Source: Protopterus annectens (lineage: Eukaryota > Chordata > Ceratodontiformes > Protopteridae). From it: a DNA stretch of 64,000 nt. A model generated the notes under the pieces. That model was not told the DNA's origin and did not search any database. It was given only the letters and a program-made list of their open reading frames with translations. The position numbers and the translations under genes were made by a program. The stretch spans positions 625,265,248 through 625,329,247 of the forward strand of contig NC_056743.1 of NCBI RefSeq assembly GCF_019279795.1, written 5' to 3'. This document shows, piece by piece, positions 1 to 10,047 of the stretch (the first letter of the stretch is position 1; each line of letters starts with the position of its first letter).

Positions 1-60
1 GTTTATAATGTGCAACTATTTTGTTTAGCAAACAGTATCACTATCATGCTATAGAATTGA

Positions 61-215
61 AAAGCATTGTTAGTAGCACAAGTAACATGCTTGCTCTTGA
101 TACAGAAGGCTGTGGGTTCTATTCCCAGTATGTAGATGGACTGCTGATACTGTGTTGTGCTTCAAGGGGGGGTGGAGTTCTGCAGTCCTGAGTATGTCTT
201 CCTTTGGATGAGATA
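61..215 (+). repeat. Possible tRNA-derived SINE, single copy
   Basis: A pol III-like head is suggested by an A-box-like run TAGCACAAGTAACATGC near 75 and a B-box-like GGTTCTATTCCC near 115. The body further on contains GGATGAGATACC, a phrase typical of vertebrate SINE bodies. No second copy and no target-site duplication were found here, so the ends are guesses. It could equally be chance similarity. Confidence 0.3.
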
Positions 216-1026
216 CCTAGTAACTAGAACCTGTTAACAGTTTGCTATCCATTCCCTATTGCTATATTACCATCTTACCATTTTTAATGTAACATAGGCA
301 ATTTGTTCTTCAAGGGCAGCAGGCAGAGAATTAGCAGATGAAACACTGAAATATAAAGTTGTTTTAGCAGCAACCTTTTCATTCGTTACAGATGTGTTTA
401 ATGTGGAATTATTCAGATGACTTTTACTTCTGCCAAAATTGTCCACATTGACCAATATTGGTGGATTGTAATGACAGAATGAGTAGCCTTTTAGGGTTGA
501 AATATTCTGAACTGGGCAGTTTTGTCATTATTGGTTCATATGTTTTGTTTCATTGCTTACTGGAAAATGTTCACAACTGTAAATTTAAAACATGCTCTAA
601 CAATTGGTGCTGTATTATACAAGCTGTATAATGTAATACAATCAGGAAGATGAAACAAAGAACTCTTGCATATTTGCATGCTCCTAAAAAATGTGTACAA
701 GGGGTCGATGATTTGAAAACAGCCCAAAGGTAAACTTTATCCTCTACTGGCCAGATGCATTTTCTTTGAATGTGGGTTTCAATACTGTTTCAATGAATGT
801 GAGTTTCAAGAGCAGAGAAGGTTTAATGCTAAGTCTGTTTTCATTGTGAGACCGTATTGCTTTGTTTAGCAAATGTCTATCAGTGTTTGTGGTATAAAAT
901 TTAAAATAAAAGTTTTAAATTAAATCTAAATATCTGTAATCATTGTAGAAGTAAAACAGAAAACAGTATGCACACTGAGTGGTTTAGCCAGCGTTTATAG
1001 TAACTGGGGAGAAATAGCCAAGTAAT
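216..1026. other. No recognised element
   Basis: AT-rich sequence with no LINE, SINE or tandem repeat that I recognise. A minus-strand open frame at 267-455 ends at a GTAAGATG splice-donor-like site and is discussed under findings as a weak exon candidate. Confidence 0.5.
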
Positions 1027-2291
1027 CATAGAATCAAAGGATCATATGAAGTTACTAGGTTAATGGCCTGAGGGCCCTTACAAGCCTAGCCAGATTTACC
1101 ATTGTTACCATGATCAGCACCTATTGCACCTGTCCAAGAGGGACACAGGTGGAACCCCCAGGGTGAATTTACATTACCCATCCAATCGTCCAGATTGCAT
1201 TTGAAAAGGGCCAATGAGGTGTTCTGTTTGATGTGAAGTGGGAGTCTATTCCAAATGTGTGATAACCTCTGAGAGACAAATCTGTCATTCCAGAAGGTTC
1301 TATTGACATCACATACTAGGTTTAGGTCCTTAGAGTGAGTAACCCGTGTGCCATTTGACTTGCAGATGTGCAGCATTTCCAATAAAACAGGGACAGAGAT
1401 CTCATTATATGCAAGGCAGAGATCACCTCTGAGTAGTCTGTATGAAACAGAATAAAGTGACAGTGATTTCAGCTGATCCACAGAGGACAGCTGCTGAAGA
1501 CCTTGAATTTTCCTTGTGGGGAATCTTCGTGGTCTCTCCAGTTGCTGCAGGTGCTTTGAAAGATACATACCAAAAGGGGCATTGTACACAATTACTGGCC
1601 TAATGAGTACTGGAAGGTGATAACTTCTCCTTTTCTCAAGGCAATGCCCTTACTTATGAGATGAGCCATATAGAATGCCCTTCTTACCACTGTGAAAACA
1701 TGGTGATCAAAGGCAAGGTTGCTGCCAACCTGAGTGCCCGGATATCTAACGACTGAGTGTGTACTTAGGTATTGCCATTGATGTGGTAATTTGCAGGAAC
1801 ATCACTCGTACCTCAATGGATGATAATACATTTTTTTGCAATGAGTTTGAGGCCATGACTTTGGCACCAGTCATTTTTTTGCATAAGACCTTCTTGAAGG
1901 ATGTTGACATCTTTTGGAGATTCTATGGCCACACCCATTTTGCAGTCTTCAGCAAACTTTGTCAGCCACAGTCCCTTGGTTTTAGCTTGTATTTTGGAGA
2001 AATAGATTCTGAACAGTAGAGGTCCCAGGACCAATCCCTGTGGAGTGCCACTGGTTATAGGTCTGTTGCTGGAGGTGGATTCCCCTATTTTGACTGTATG
2101 TGTTCTATCAGTGAGCCAGTTCACAACCCACCTTATGATATAAGGGTTGATATCTAGCTGGGAGAGTTTGTCAATGATTCCTGAGTAAGGGATAGTGTCA
2201 AAATGACTTGGCTATTTCTAGGTAGGCTGTATGCACAGATTTCCCCCTCGTACAGTGCCCTGGTGACTGTCTCGAAGAAGTCCACCAGGTT
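1027..2291 (-). mobile_element. CR1-clade LINE, 5'-truncated (copy A)
   Basis: This is the 3' half of a CR1-type non-LTR retrotransposon, read on the minus strand. The RT block GTPQGLVLGPLLF lies near 2030, and the expected FADD catalytic box reads FAEDCK, so the active site is lost. The C-terminal half (1086-1589) has RRFPTRKIQGLQ and IWNRLPLHIKQNTSLALF, which match the other CR1 copies at 41.2, 54.9, 59.9 and 61.4 kb. The 3' end (1027-1085) has the family tail: GGCTTGTAAGGGCCCTCAGG, then AACCTAGTAAC and a short run ending in TTCTATGA. The frame is broken more than once. The 5' truncation point near 2291 abuts an L2 element. Confidence 0.85.
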
Positions 2292-2304
2292 TAATGAATA
2301 GTTG

Positions 2305-2319
2305 GGAGTGTTTTGAATG
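2305..2319 (+). repeat. Target-site duplication, left copy
   Basis: GGAGTGTTTTGAATG recurs exactly at 3645-3659 and brackets the Penelope-like element. The match extends to 18 bases with one mismatch. Both copies lie in L2 sequence, so the PLE inserted into the L2. Confidence 0.8.
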
Positions 2320-3152
2320 ATTCTGTGATTTCTGAAATGGATAAATTGATGGATATGTTTAAAGTGAGGGGTTATCCTTTGAAGTTTGTGAAAGATATTA
2401 AGGAACAAGTGGTTAATGAATGGGGCTTTAGATTTAAACCACTACTTGGCACTACTGAGATTACCCCTGCAGTTGAGAACAATAATAGTTTTGATTATAC
2501 AAAATCTATGGTGTTGATTGAGGGGGAAACATCAGCCTTTGTTAAAAATACTATTATTAACAATTGGAATATGTTTAAGTGTAATCAAGACTTATGGACA
2601 AGTGTTGGTAACAAACCCTCTTTCACTTATAAGGTAAATAGGAATTTAAAAAGTCTATTGGATAATCGTGGACAGATAAAGAAAATTAATAACAGGGGGA
2701 CTACCAAGTGTGGTGCCTGTGAGTATTGTAAACATATTATTTACACCCCATCGGTGTTTTTGGGACCCTATAATATTGAGGTTAGGTTCAGGATAGGGAC
2801 ATGCAATACTACTGGAGTTGTGTACTTAGCAGTATGTCAGTCCTGCCAACAATATTATTTGGGAAAGATGGAAAGGAAGTTATGTAGGAGAATCTACGAG
2901 CACCTATATAACATTTCTAAACATGATGAAAAGAATGCATTATTTAAACATATTAAATCTTTCCCTGAACACTTCTTTCAGTTTGGTATCCTTGAAGTAG
3001 TAGGTAAAGACATCAGAGGGGGTGACTGGACCAATCAACTTCTTAGGGCAGAAGCTAGATGGCAGTTAGAATTAAATGCCACTGTTCCACCTGGGCTGAA
3101 CGATCATATCAGCATTAAATCAGAGCTCAAATTTAGGGCTTATAAATTATAA
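2320..3152 (+). pseudogene. PLE polyprotein C-terminus: RT thumb, linker, GIY-YIG nuclease
   Basis: An open frame of about 277 codons up to the stop at 3150-3152. The first Met (2313) lies inside the duplicated target and is not a real start. Residues about 1-110 are the RT thumb (MFKVRGYPLKFVKD, FVKNTIINNWNMFKC, KPSFTYKVNRNLKSLL). Next is the linker with CGACEYCKH, matching the cysteine/histidine linker known in PLEs. The GIY-YIG nuclease follows: GVVYLAVCQSC, YYLGKMERKLCRRIYEHL (GIY read as VVY, YIG as YLG, with the helix Arg and His-bearing REH-like segment), and the C-terminal Glu/Asn region ARWQLELNATVPPGLND. No N-terminal RT remains, so the copy is dead on its own. Family call is by motif order; sub-lineage is not decided. 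Confidence 0.85.
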
Positions 3153-3538
3153 TGAATTTGTATTCATATGTTTATATACTAACATCCTTACAATTAGTAT
3201 CATTTGATTTGTGGGATAGCATTTGTACCATCTATATTTGTTTTATTTTAGCCTATTTATGTACACAGTACATGTTTTAATGTGTCATGTTTTAGTGTTC
3301 AATGATATAATAAAAATTCTTTTAGTATATCATAGGGCAATATTTTTTCTATTGCATTCATGTGACAGTATTTTTAAAGTAATATATATAGTATGTTATT
3401 GTCATTTTTATTATTTATTTCATCACTTTCTGCATTTGGAATTTCCACTTTAAGGCCAGATTATTTCAATTATTGGTCACCTGTTCATCTAATTATGATT
3501 AAGGTTTTTATATTTAAGTGAGTGTTCTGCATGCAATT

Positions 3539-3578
3539 ATGGTTCTGATGAAGTCTATTGATGAAAGCGCTTAACCAT
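3539..3578 (+). ncRNA. Hammerhead ribozyme motif (minimal type I) in PLE-1
   Basis: All hammerhead parts occur in order within 40 bases. Stem I is ATGGTT (3539-3544) pairing perfectly with AACCAT (3573-3578). The core CTGATGA is at 3545-3551. Stem II is a short hairpin in AGTCTATTGAT (3552-3562: GTC with GAT, loop TATT). GAAA is at 3563-3566. Stem III is A-GCGC-T with almost no loop. The cleavage-site base at 3572 is T, allowed at that position. Very short stem III hammerheads are known from PLEs, where they are thought to work as dimers. Activity here is inferred only. Confidence 0.75.
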
Positions 3579-3644
3579 TTTTTTCTGTGAATAAACTGTG
3601 TTTCGTGTTTGGAGGACTTTGGCTGTGAGGTGTATTTCGTATTT

Positions 3645-3659
3645 GGAGTGTTTTGAATG
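3645..3659 (+). repeat. Target-site duplication, right copy
   Basis: Exact repeat of GGAGTGTTTTGAATG at 2305-2319, marking the 3' boundary of PLE-1. Confidence 0.8.
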
Positions 3660-4537
3660 TGTTGGGGGAGAGCATTCCAGGTATTGGCTATTTTATTAGA
3701 GTAGAGGGAGTTGTGAGACTGGGTTATTTTTAGCATTTGCCTGTCCAAAGATCTAAGGGACCTTGCATTGACCTGTGGTTGGACTAGGGTGGAAAGTGCA
3801 GGGCATTGACTGGGTTTGTGAATGAGTTTGAATGTAAAGGTAAGTTGGTTTAATGTTAATAGGTTGTGGAGCTCAAGCCAGTTCAGTTGTTAATATCCAA
3901 TCAAGTAGAGACTCTTTTTGAAATGTTTGTCAGTACGAGTGGGACAGTTAATAATTTGGTGATAGTTGTATAGATTGATAAAGCTAGTGGGCAGTTGGAA
4001 GAGCAGGAAAGCCAGCCAATATTAAAATCACCTAGGATGATAGTTTCTTGACTGAAAGTGGAGGTGGACCAGGAGAGGAGATGTTCAATGCTGGGAAGAT
4101 TGTTTCCTGGGGGCAGGGAAATGGCTATGATAATCATGTGTAAGGAGTATTTCAGCATCGGGGATGTCTGGTGGAACTTTGTTTAGTTTTTCTACTTTAA
4201 GAGAGTCTTTGAAAATAACAGCTACATCACCAGCTCTTTTGTTTAGTCTGTCTTGCTTTATTATGTTATAACTTTGGAGAGTAATTTCAGGGTCCTTGAT
4301 GTGTGGTTTTAATCAAGTTTTAGTTAAAACAGCTAAGTCAGGAGAGTAGGTGGATACGATAGAATTAAATTTTGTGATTTTATTTACTAGGTTTCTGAGA
4401 CTGAAGTTGGTAATTAGTAGATCAAATTTGGAAATGACTGGTAGGGGAGTTTGCATATTTGTTGCAGAGGTGTTGTGTTTTGGGGTATTTATATTAGGGT
4501 TGGGGAGTTTTCTTTGTGTTTTAGTTGAGTCATAGCT

Positions 4538-4564
4538 TGGGCCAGGGTTAGGATGGATGTCAGC
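4538..4564 (-). other. 2A-like motif in L2 copy A
   Basis: The minus strand reads ADIHPNPGP. The same nonapeptide core occurs in the L2 copy at 34.2 kb. The 2A consensus is D-x-E-x-N-P-G-P; here His replaces Glu, as in several LINE-borne 2A-like sequences. Confidence 0.7.
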
Positions 4565-5215
4565 TTGTAGTTTTAAGTGTGTTAGAGAGTGCAGCAGTAA
4601 GTTTGTTTGATTTTATGAGATGGAACCTGAAAGTGGGGATAGGAGGGTAAGAGGATCATGTGTGATTGAGACGGTAAAGAAAAGAGTAGGAAAATGAGTA
4701 AAGTTATGGGTTGATGTGACTGTATGATTTGGTCAGAGGTTGGGGTAGTAGGTTGATTGAGTAGGGGAGAGATGGTATTTGATGTTATAATTGTGGAGGT
4801 CTGTGGTGTTGTAGGCTAGGACGATAAGACCTGATAGAATAGAGTAGTAGATAAATGAGTGGTAATTGAGCATGAATGGAGGAGGTTACAGAGATATACT
4901 GGGAAAGAGGATGTAGTGTAGGCTAGGGGAGGCAACTGTGGAAGGATATGATATGACTTAAGAGCAATAGAGTATTGGTTTAGTAGAGAGGGGTAGGGCT
5001 GGAGAGGTGGGTGGAGAGAATGACAGGTGGGGGTGAGAGAGGATTGGTGAATAGGGAAAAGGGGTGTAATACCTATAGGTATAAATGTAATGAAAGAGGG
5101 GTGGGTGAGAATGGGATAGGTTAGGGGAGCAGAGTGAGCCCAAGTGAAGCGTGGGTGAACGGAGCAGGTTGGCCCAGACAGCAATCTTGCGCAATCAGAA
5201 AACAATCAGAAAAGG

Positions 5216-6002
5216 TATGGTATAGCAATAGAATTCTTTAAGTTAACTTTGTGGAATGTAGTGGTTATAGCAAAATGGTTTGGAAGATATATAGGTAAAT
5301 AGGAGTATCCCAAAAAGTCAAGTATTTAGAACTGAAAGTTACCCGTAATTGTAAAGGAAGGCATTAGATTATAGATAGAAGGGGGATTTTGGTTCCTTGC
5401 TGCCGCGCCACACAGGGTGTTCAAAAAAACACAGAGGTAGAATAGCTATTTATAAATATAAGAGGACATGAAAAATTAAAACTGGTGTTGGCACGAACTA
5501 AAACCTTGACTCGTGCAATTAAATGATTGGTCAGACTTGCTTTCCCAGCAGTGATGATTACGTCGTTTGGTGAGTACAGAACAGTGGAATACGTTAAAGT
5601 TTAGAGAAATATCAAGGCAGTAAGATTATCTGCAGGACAAACATGATGCACTATAAAAAGTATAAAAACAGACAAAGAAAAGTTAAGCTGGGGTGCACAG
5701 CCAGGAGGGAGCAGAAATTAGCAAGCTACAAGCTTAGGCTATACACAACCAAAAACTCTTTGCAAGTGTTTACAACAGTAAAGAACAAGCTCATTCATAA
5801 TTTCATTTATAATGTAATTTATTTTCAATTCTGTATTTGGAGAAGGTTAAAGAGAAGGTTAGACCAAGTTAGTACAAAGTAACAACTCACTGCATCATTT
5901 CTTATGCAAATAGCTTGCAAAGGCAACACAATATCAGTTGCAATGCCAATGTAAACATCATATAGGGAGATTAATTTTAATTTGTAAATAAGACAGCTAA
6001 AA
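5216..6002. other. No recognised element; possible outer L2 leader
   Basis: The G/A-rich plus strand just after 5215 may be further 5' leader of the L2. A small plus-strand open frame of 79 codons (5643-5882) is basic and resembles nothing I know. No repeats or splice signals stand out. Confidence 0.4.
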
Positions 6003-8225
6003 AGTCATCATCATCTTCTTTCGGCTGTTCCCGTTAGGGGTCGACACAGCAGATCACCCATTTCCATTTCTTCCTGTCCTCTGCATCTTGCTCTGTCACA
6101 CCAACCACCTGCATGTCCTCTCTTACCACATCCATAAACCTTATCTTAGGCCTTCCTCTTTTCCTGTTACCTGGTAGCTTCATCCTTAGCATCTTTTTCC
6201 CAATATACTCAGCATCCCTCCTCAGCACATGTCCAAACCAAAGTAATCGTGCCTCTCTGGCTTTGTCTCCAAACCTTCCAACCTGGGCTGACCCTCTAAT
6301 ATACTTATTCCTAATCCTGTCCAACCTCGTCACATCCAGTGCAAATCTTAACATCTTTAACTCTGCCACATCCAGCTCAAACTCCTGCCTTTTTGTCAGT
6401 GCCACGGTCTCCAACCCATATGACATAGCTGGTCTCACTACCCTCTTGTAGACCTTCCCTTTCACTCTTACAGGTACTCGTCTGTCACAAATCACTCCTG
6501 ACACTCTTCTCCACCCACTCCATCCTGTCTGTACTCTCTTCTTCACCTCTCTTCCACACTCACCGTTACTCTTTACTATTGACCCCAAGTATTTAAACTC
6601 ATCCACCTTCGCTACCTCTACTCCTTGCATCCTCACCATTCATCTATCCTCCCTCTCATTCACACACATATATTCTGTCTTAGTCCTGCTGACCTTCAGT
6701 CCTCTTCTCTCTAGAGCATATCTCCATCTCTCCAGGGTCTCCTCCACCTGTTCCCTACTCTCACTACAGATCACAATGTCATCTGCAAACATCATAGTCC
6801 ACGGGGATTCCTGTCTGATCTTGTCTGTCAACCTGTCCAACACCATTTCAAATAAGAAAGGGCTCAAAGTTGATCCTTGATGTAACCTCACCTCCACCTT
6901 AAACGCATCTGTCACTCCTACCGCAGACCTCACAGCTGTCACACTACCCTCGTACATATCCTGTACCACTCTAACATACTTCTCTGACACTCCTGACTTC
7001 CTCATACAATACTACAGCTCCTCTCTAGGCACCCTGTCATATGCTTTCTCTATGTCTACAAAAACACAATGCAACTCCTTCTGACATTCTCTGTACTTCT
7101 CCATCAACCCTCTCAGAGCAAATATCACATCTGTAGTGCTCTTTCCCAGCATGAAACCATATTGCTGATCACTAATCATCATGTCCCTTCTTAACCTAGC
7201 TTCCACTACTCTTTCCCATAACTTCATGCTGTGACTGATCAATTTAATCCCTCTATAGTTAATACAGCTCTGCACATCACTCTTATTCTTAGAAATCGGT
7301 ACCAAAACACTTTTTCTCCATGCCACAGGTATCCTCTCACTTTTTAAGATTTCATTAAACAATCTGGTTAAAAACTCCACTGCCATTTCACTTAAACACC
7401 TCCATGCTTTCACAGGTATGTTATCTGGGCCAAAAGCCTTTCCATTCTTCCTTCTCTTCATAGCTATCCTTACTTCCTCCTTGCTAATCCATTGTACTTC
7501 ATGATTCACTATCCCTACATCATCCAACCTTCTCTCCCTCTCATTCTCTTCATTCATCAACCCCTCAAAGTACTCTTTCCATCTCCTCAACACACTCTCC
7601 TCGCTTGTGAGTATGTTTCCCTCATTATCCTTTATCACCTTTACCTGCTGCACATCTTTCCTAGCTCGGTCCCTCTGTCTAGCCAATTGGTACAGGTCCT
7701 TTTCTCCCTCCTTAGTGTCCAACCTTTCATACAACTCTTCATATGCCTTATCCTTAGCCTTCACCACCTCTCTCTTTGCCATGCACCTCATCTCCTTATA
7801 CTTCTGTCTACTTTCTTCATCTCTCTGACAATCCCACTTCTTCTTTGCCAACCTCTTTGCCTGTATACTCTCCTGTACTTCCTCATTCCACCACCATGTC
7901 TCCTTGTTGTCCTTCCTCTGTCCTGATGTGATACCAAGCACCTTTCTAGCCATCTCCCTTACTAGCTCTGCTGTAGTTACCCAACTATTTGGTAACTTTT
8001 CACTGCCACCCAGTGCCTGTCTTAACTCATCCCTGAACTCCACCTCACAATTACCCTTTTTCAATTTCCACCATTTGATCCTTGGTGCTGCCCTCACACT
8101 CCTCCTCCTCTTCTTGATCACCATCGTCATCCTACAAACCACCATCCTATGCTGCCTAACTACACTTTCTCTGGTCACCACTTTACAGTCTCCAATCTCC
8201 TTCAAACTGGCCCTCCTGAAAAGTA
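6003..8225 (-). mobile_element. RTE-clade LINE, 5'-truncated
   Basis: A minus-strand RTE-type LINE, similar in protein to the RTE/Expander-like elements common in fish. The 3' end (plus strand 6003-6060) reads, on the minus strand, GTCGACCCCTAACGGGAACA followed by GCCGAAAGAAGATGATGATGA. The V-SINE at 28.7 kb shares this tail. The 5' end lies near 8225, just inside the end of the endonuclease, so the APE domain is lost. Downstream SINE sequence (8490-8656) is unrelated. Confidence 0.85.
6034..8225 (-). pseudogene. RTE reverse transcriptase, one frame with two stops
   Basis: A single minus-strand frame runs from 8225 to 6034 (about 730 codons) with only two in-frame stops, at 7012-7014 and 6640-6642. 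It begins with the tail of the endonuclease (CKVVTRESVVRQHR). A basic linker follows (ETWWWNEEVQESIQAKR). The RT then has GPDNIPVKAWRCL, NYRGIKLISHSMKLWE, QYGFMLGKSTTDVIF, VFVDIEKAYDRVP (motif A), LHQGSTLSPFLFEMVLD (motif B) and MMFADDIVICSE (motif C, catalytic DD intact). The C-terminus carries LLWFGHVLRRDAEYIGKKML and GRPKIRFMDVVREDMQVVGV, typical of this RTE group. The first stop lies where relatives have Trp (TGG to TAG). The copy is relatively young by frame preservation. Confidence 0.85.
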
Positions 8226-8489
8226 AAGCTAATAAAATAATTACTGGAGAGCAGGGAGTCATTTGGGGACCATGCAATTTAAGGATGAGTGTGAATTGAA
8301 AGATGCTATGCACAAGATCAGAAAAACAGCATAGAACATATTCAATAATAACTATTAGGGAGAACACTCTATAGAATGAGGACTACTAGAAAGATGAAAG
8401 TGACCGTGGGAAAGAGAAACAGAGAAATTAAATGATGGCTGTTTCCTAGGTAGCTACTAGACTTGCATGCCCGGAGACCGTTAAGGAGC
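8226..8489. other. Unassigned spacer
   Basis: Sequence between the 5' end of the RTE LINE and a CORE-SINE. Nothing recognised. Confidence 0.4.
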
Positions 8490-8656
8490 CTAGCCCAAAT
8501 TCCCAATTGCCTCCTCCCCAAGCACTACCTGATTAAGGTGGCTTATTCAAGGTCACACAGTAAGCAAATGAAGGCTGAGGAAATCAAACCCTGGACCACA
8601 TAAACTAGTTTGTTAGCAGCTCATAGACTTAATCCTCTGTGCTAACTGCTAGACTG
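8490..8656 (-). mobile_element. CORE-SINE (MIR-like), copy 1
   Basis: On the minus strand it reads GCAGTTAGCACAGAGGATTA, a box-A-like tRNA head, then CCAGGGTTTGATTTCC as box B. The core follows: CATTTGCTTACTGTGTGACC then TTGAATAAGCCACCTTAATC. This matches the CORE-domain shared by MIR-type SINEs. Copies at 11440 and 20308 share head and core. It is an old, diverged copy with no clear tail. Confidence 0.65.
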
Positions 8657-9790
8657 GAGATGGGGGCTAGACATGAAAGTGAGATGATGGACAGGGACAG
8701 AGAGGAGAAAGGGGAAAATTGAACTTGCTGTCCATTAGTGGAATGCAAGCATTTATTCTGGCATGTTTGCAGTGGATGCTTAGCTGTTTTGCCAATTGCA
8801 TTTAATAATAAAAAAAAAGATTTATAAAACAAAGGTTTGACCTCTCTATAGTTTTAAGTAGTTATTGACATACACTAGTATTGTCAGAAGTCTCACTACA
8901 TTTCATTTCTACAAGCATCTCAGGAAGTGGATAATATTTGAATGGAACAGAGTAAGGTAGATACTCTCCACCACTGCAGAAAAATGAGAAATTAAAGCAA
9001 GGCAGTAATACCTCAACAGCCAGTCATGTCTGCAGTTTGTATTCCACATTTATGATCCATTGCTACATTAGGTGGGGTTTAGCTCACAGTCACAGTGTAC
9101 TATCCCATCTTCCTCTCTTTTCTTAAAGATTCTTTCATTAATCATCTAATCCATTGTTAAACTTAGCCTACCCTCAGCCTCCGCTAAAACCCAGAGTTCA
9201 TATAACATAGGTGAAGTGGCGGGGCTACCATCACCATTGGCTCAGAAATAATAAATCTAGAAGTTAGGATTTTTCCCCTTTCATTCTTTTCCTCTCTAGG
9301 AAGGAAGATCAGGCAGGGTGGTAGGTAATAATTCTGTCTCTTCAGCCTTGAATAGGCCTAACCAGCGCAAGTTGGAGTTTACTAGCATTTGACAAAAACT
9401 AAAGTAACTGCCATAGCTGAATTTAGAATGGACATGTTTTTTCTTTATATCAGAGTCAGTGATGTAGCTAAAAGTCCATGTGATATTTAAATTTAGTACT
9501 GACCTGGCACTGAATTTCATTTAATTGATTTAACCAATATCGACTGAAACAAAACAAGTCTCAACATAGTTACACTGAACAGGGCACAGCCAGTATGACC
9601 AGATGAGTGTTGTGGCAAGACCAGTCACTATGCCTAACAGAACATGTATTCTGTACAAATAATGCCACCAGTCCATCTGGCTCCTGGAAGTGATTCTACA
9701 GGCAATGAGAGGCATGACAGACAGTGACAGACATGCCAGAGGCTCCATTAAGTGCTCTCTAATAAAAACTTGCTGTTTTATTGATGATGG
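8657..9790. other. No recognised element
   Basis: Mostly unremarkable sequence. Minus-strand open frames at 9296-9520 and 9530-9748 look weakly protein-like and one has a TTGTTTTGTTTCAG acceptor-like run, but I cannot name a protein. They are treated under rejected items. Confidence 0.4.
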
Positions 9791-10047
9791 ACGATGCAGT
9801 GGTGCAGCGGTAGCATTGTAGCTTCACAGCAAGAGGTTCGCTGGTTCGGTTCTCAGCTAGGGTGCCTTTTGTGTGGAGTCTGCATGTCCTCCCTGCATTC
9901 AAGCTGGTTTTCTCTGGGTACTCCAGTTTCCTCCCAAATTGCAAAGACATGCATCTGGAGTGTTTCTCCCCAGGCCTCCATTGAAAATTGGCTTTGTTCC
10001 AAGTCAGACTTTACTGGTAAACAAATGTTAAATAAATAAATAAATTA
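9791..10047 (+). mobile_element. V-SINE with L2-type tail
   Basis: A V-domain SINE. The tRNA-derived head has GGTGCAGCGGTAGCATTG (box A) and GGTTCGGTTCTC (box B). The V-domain contains TGTGTGGAGTCTGCATGTCC, CCAGTTTCCTCCCA and CAAAGACATGCA, the hallmark of V-SINEs of the DANA/HE1 superfamily. The tail TTTCTCCCCAGGCCTCC, TTGAAAATTGG and GGTAAACAAATGTTAAATAA parallels the 3' end of the L2 LINE at 30.97 kb. Pol III transcription and L2-enzyme mobilisation follow from family knowledge. Target-site duplications are not evident. Confidence 0.85.

Larger units (their letters stand above)
2320..3644 (+). mobile_element. Penelope-like element, 5'-truncated (PLE-1)
   Basis: About 1.3 kb of a Penelope-like retroelement on the plus strand, inserted in a minus-strand L2 and flanked by 15-bp direct repeats. 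It keeps the end of the RT, the zinc-binding linker, the GIY-YIG endonuclease and a 3' untranslated part of about 490 bases. That part contains a hammerhead ribozyme motif at 3539-3578 and ends GTATTTCGTATT before the right-hand repeat. The truncation is at the 5' side, normal for PLE copies. The reading frame is uninterrupted, so this insertion is younger than the L2 it split. Confidence 0.85.
2292..5215 (-). mobile_element. L2-clade LINE, internally deleted (copy A)
   Basis: This is a minus-strand L2-type LINE of the same family as the copy at 31-34.5 kb. From its 5' side it shows a C/T-rich leader with open frame 4816-5205, the 2A-like ADIHPNPGP at 4538-4564, and an APE-type endonuclease segment (3901-4158: SLPPGNNLP, ETIILGDFNI). 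It then jumps at about 3895 directly to the C-terminal RT region (3660-3890: WLELHNLLTLNQLTF, IANTWNALPQHIQNTPN). The RT core of roughly 2 kb is missing, an internal deletion rather than ordinary 5' truncation. A Penelope-like element splits the 3' part (2320-3644). The 5' limit near 5215 is uncertain. Confidence 0.75.

Noticed and set aside
2300-2408. Open frame joining CR1 and antisense PLE sequence on the minus strand
   Set aside because: It crosses an insertion boundary and is an accident of nesting.
4816-5205. 129-codon minus-strand frame rich in Ser, Pro and Leu as an independent gene
   Set aside because: It lies in the C/T-rich leader of L2 copy A; composition explains the open frame.
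7492-8299. Plus-strand open frames rich in Leu, Ser and Pro
   Set aside because: They are the antisense of the RTE reverse transcriptase.
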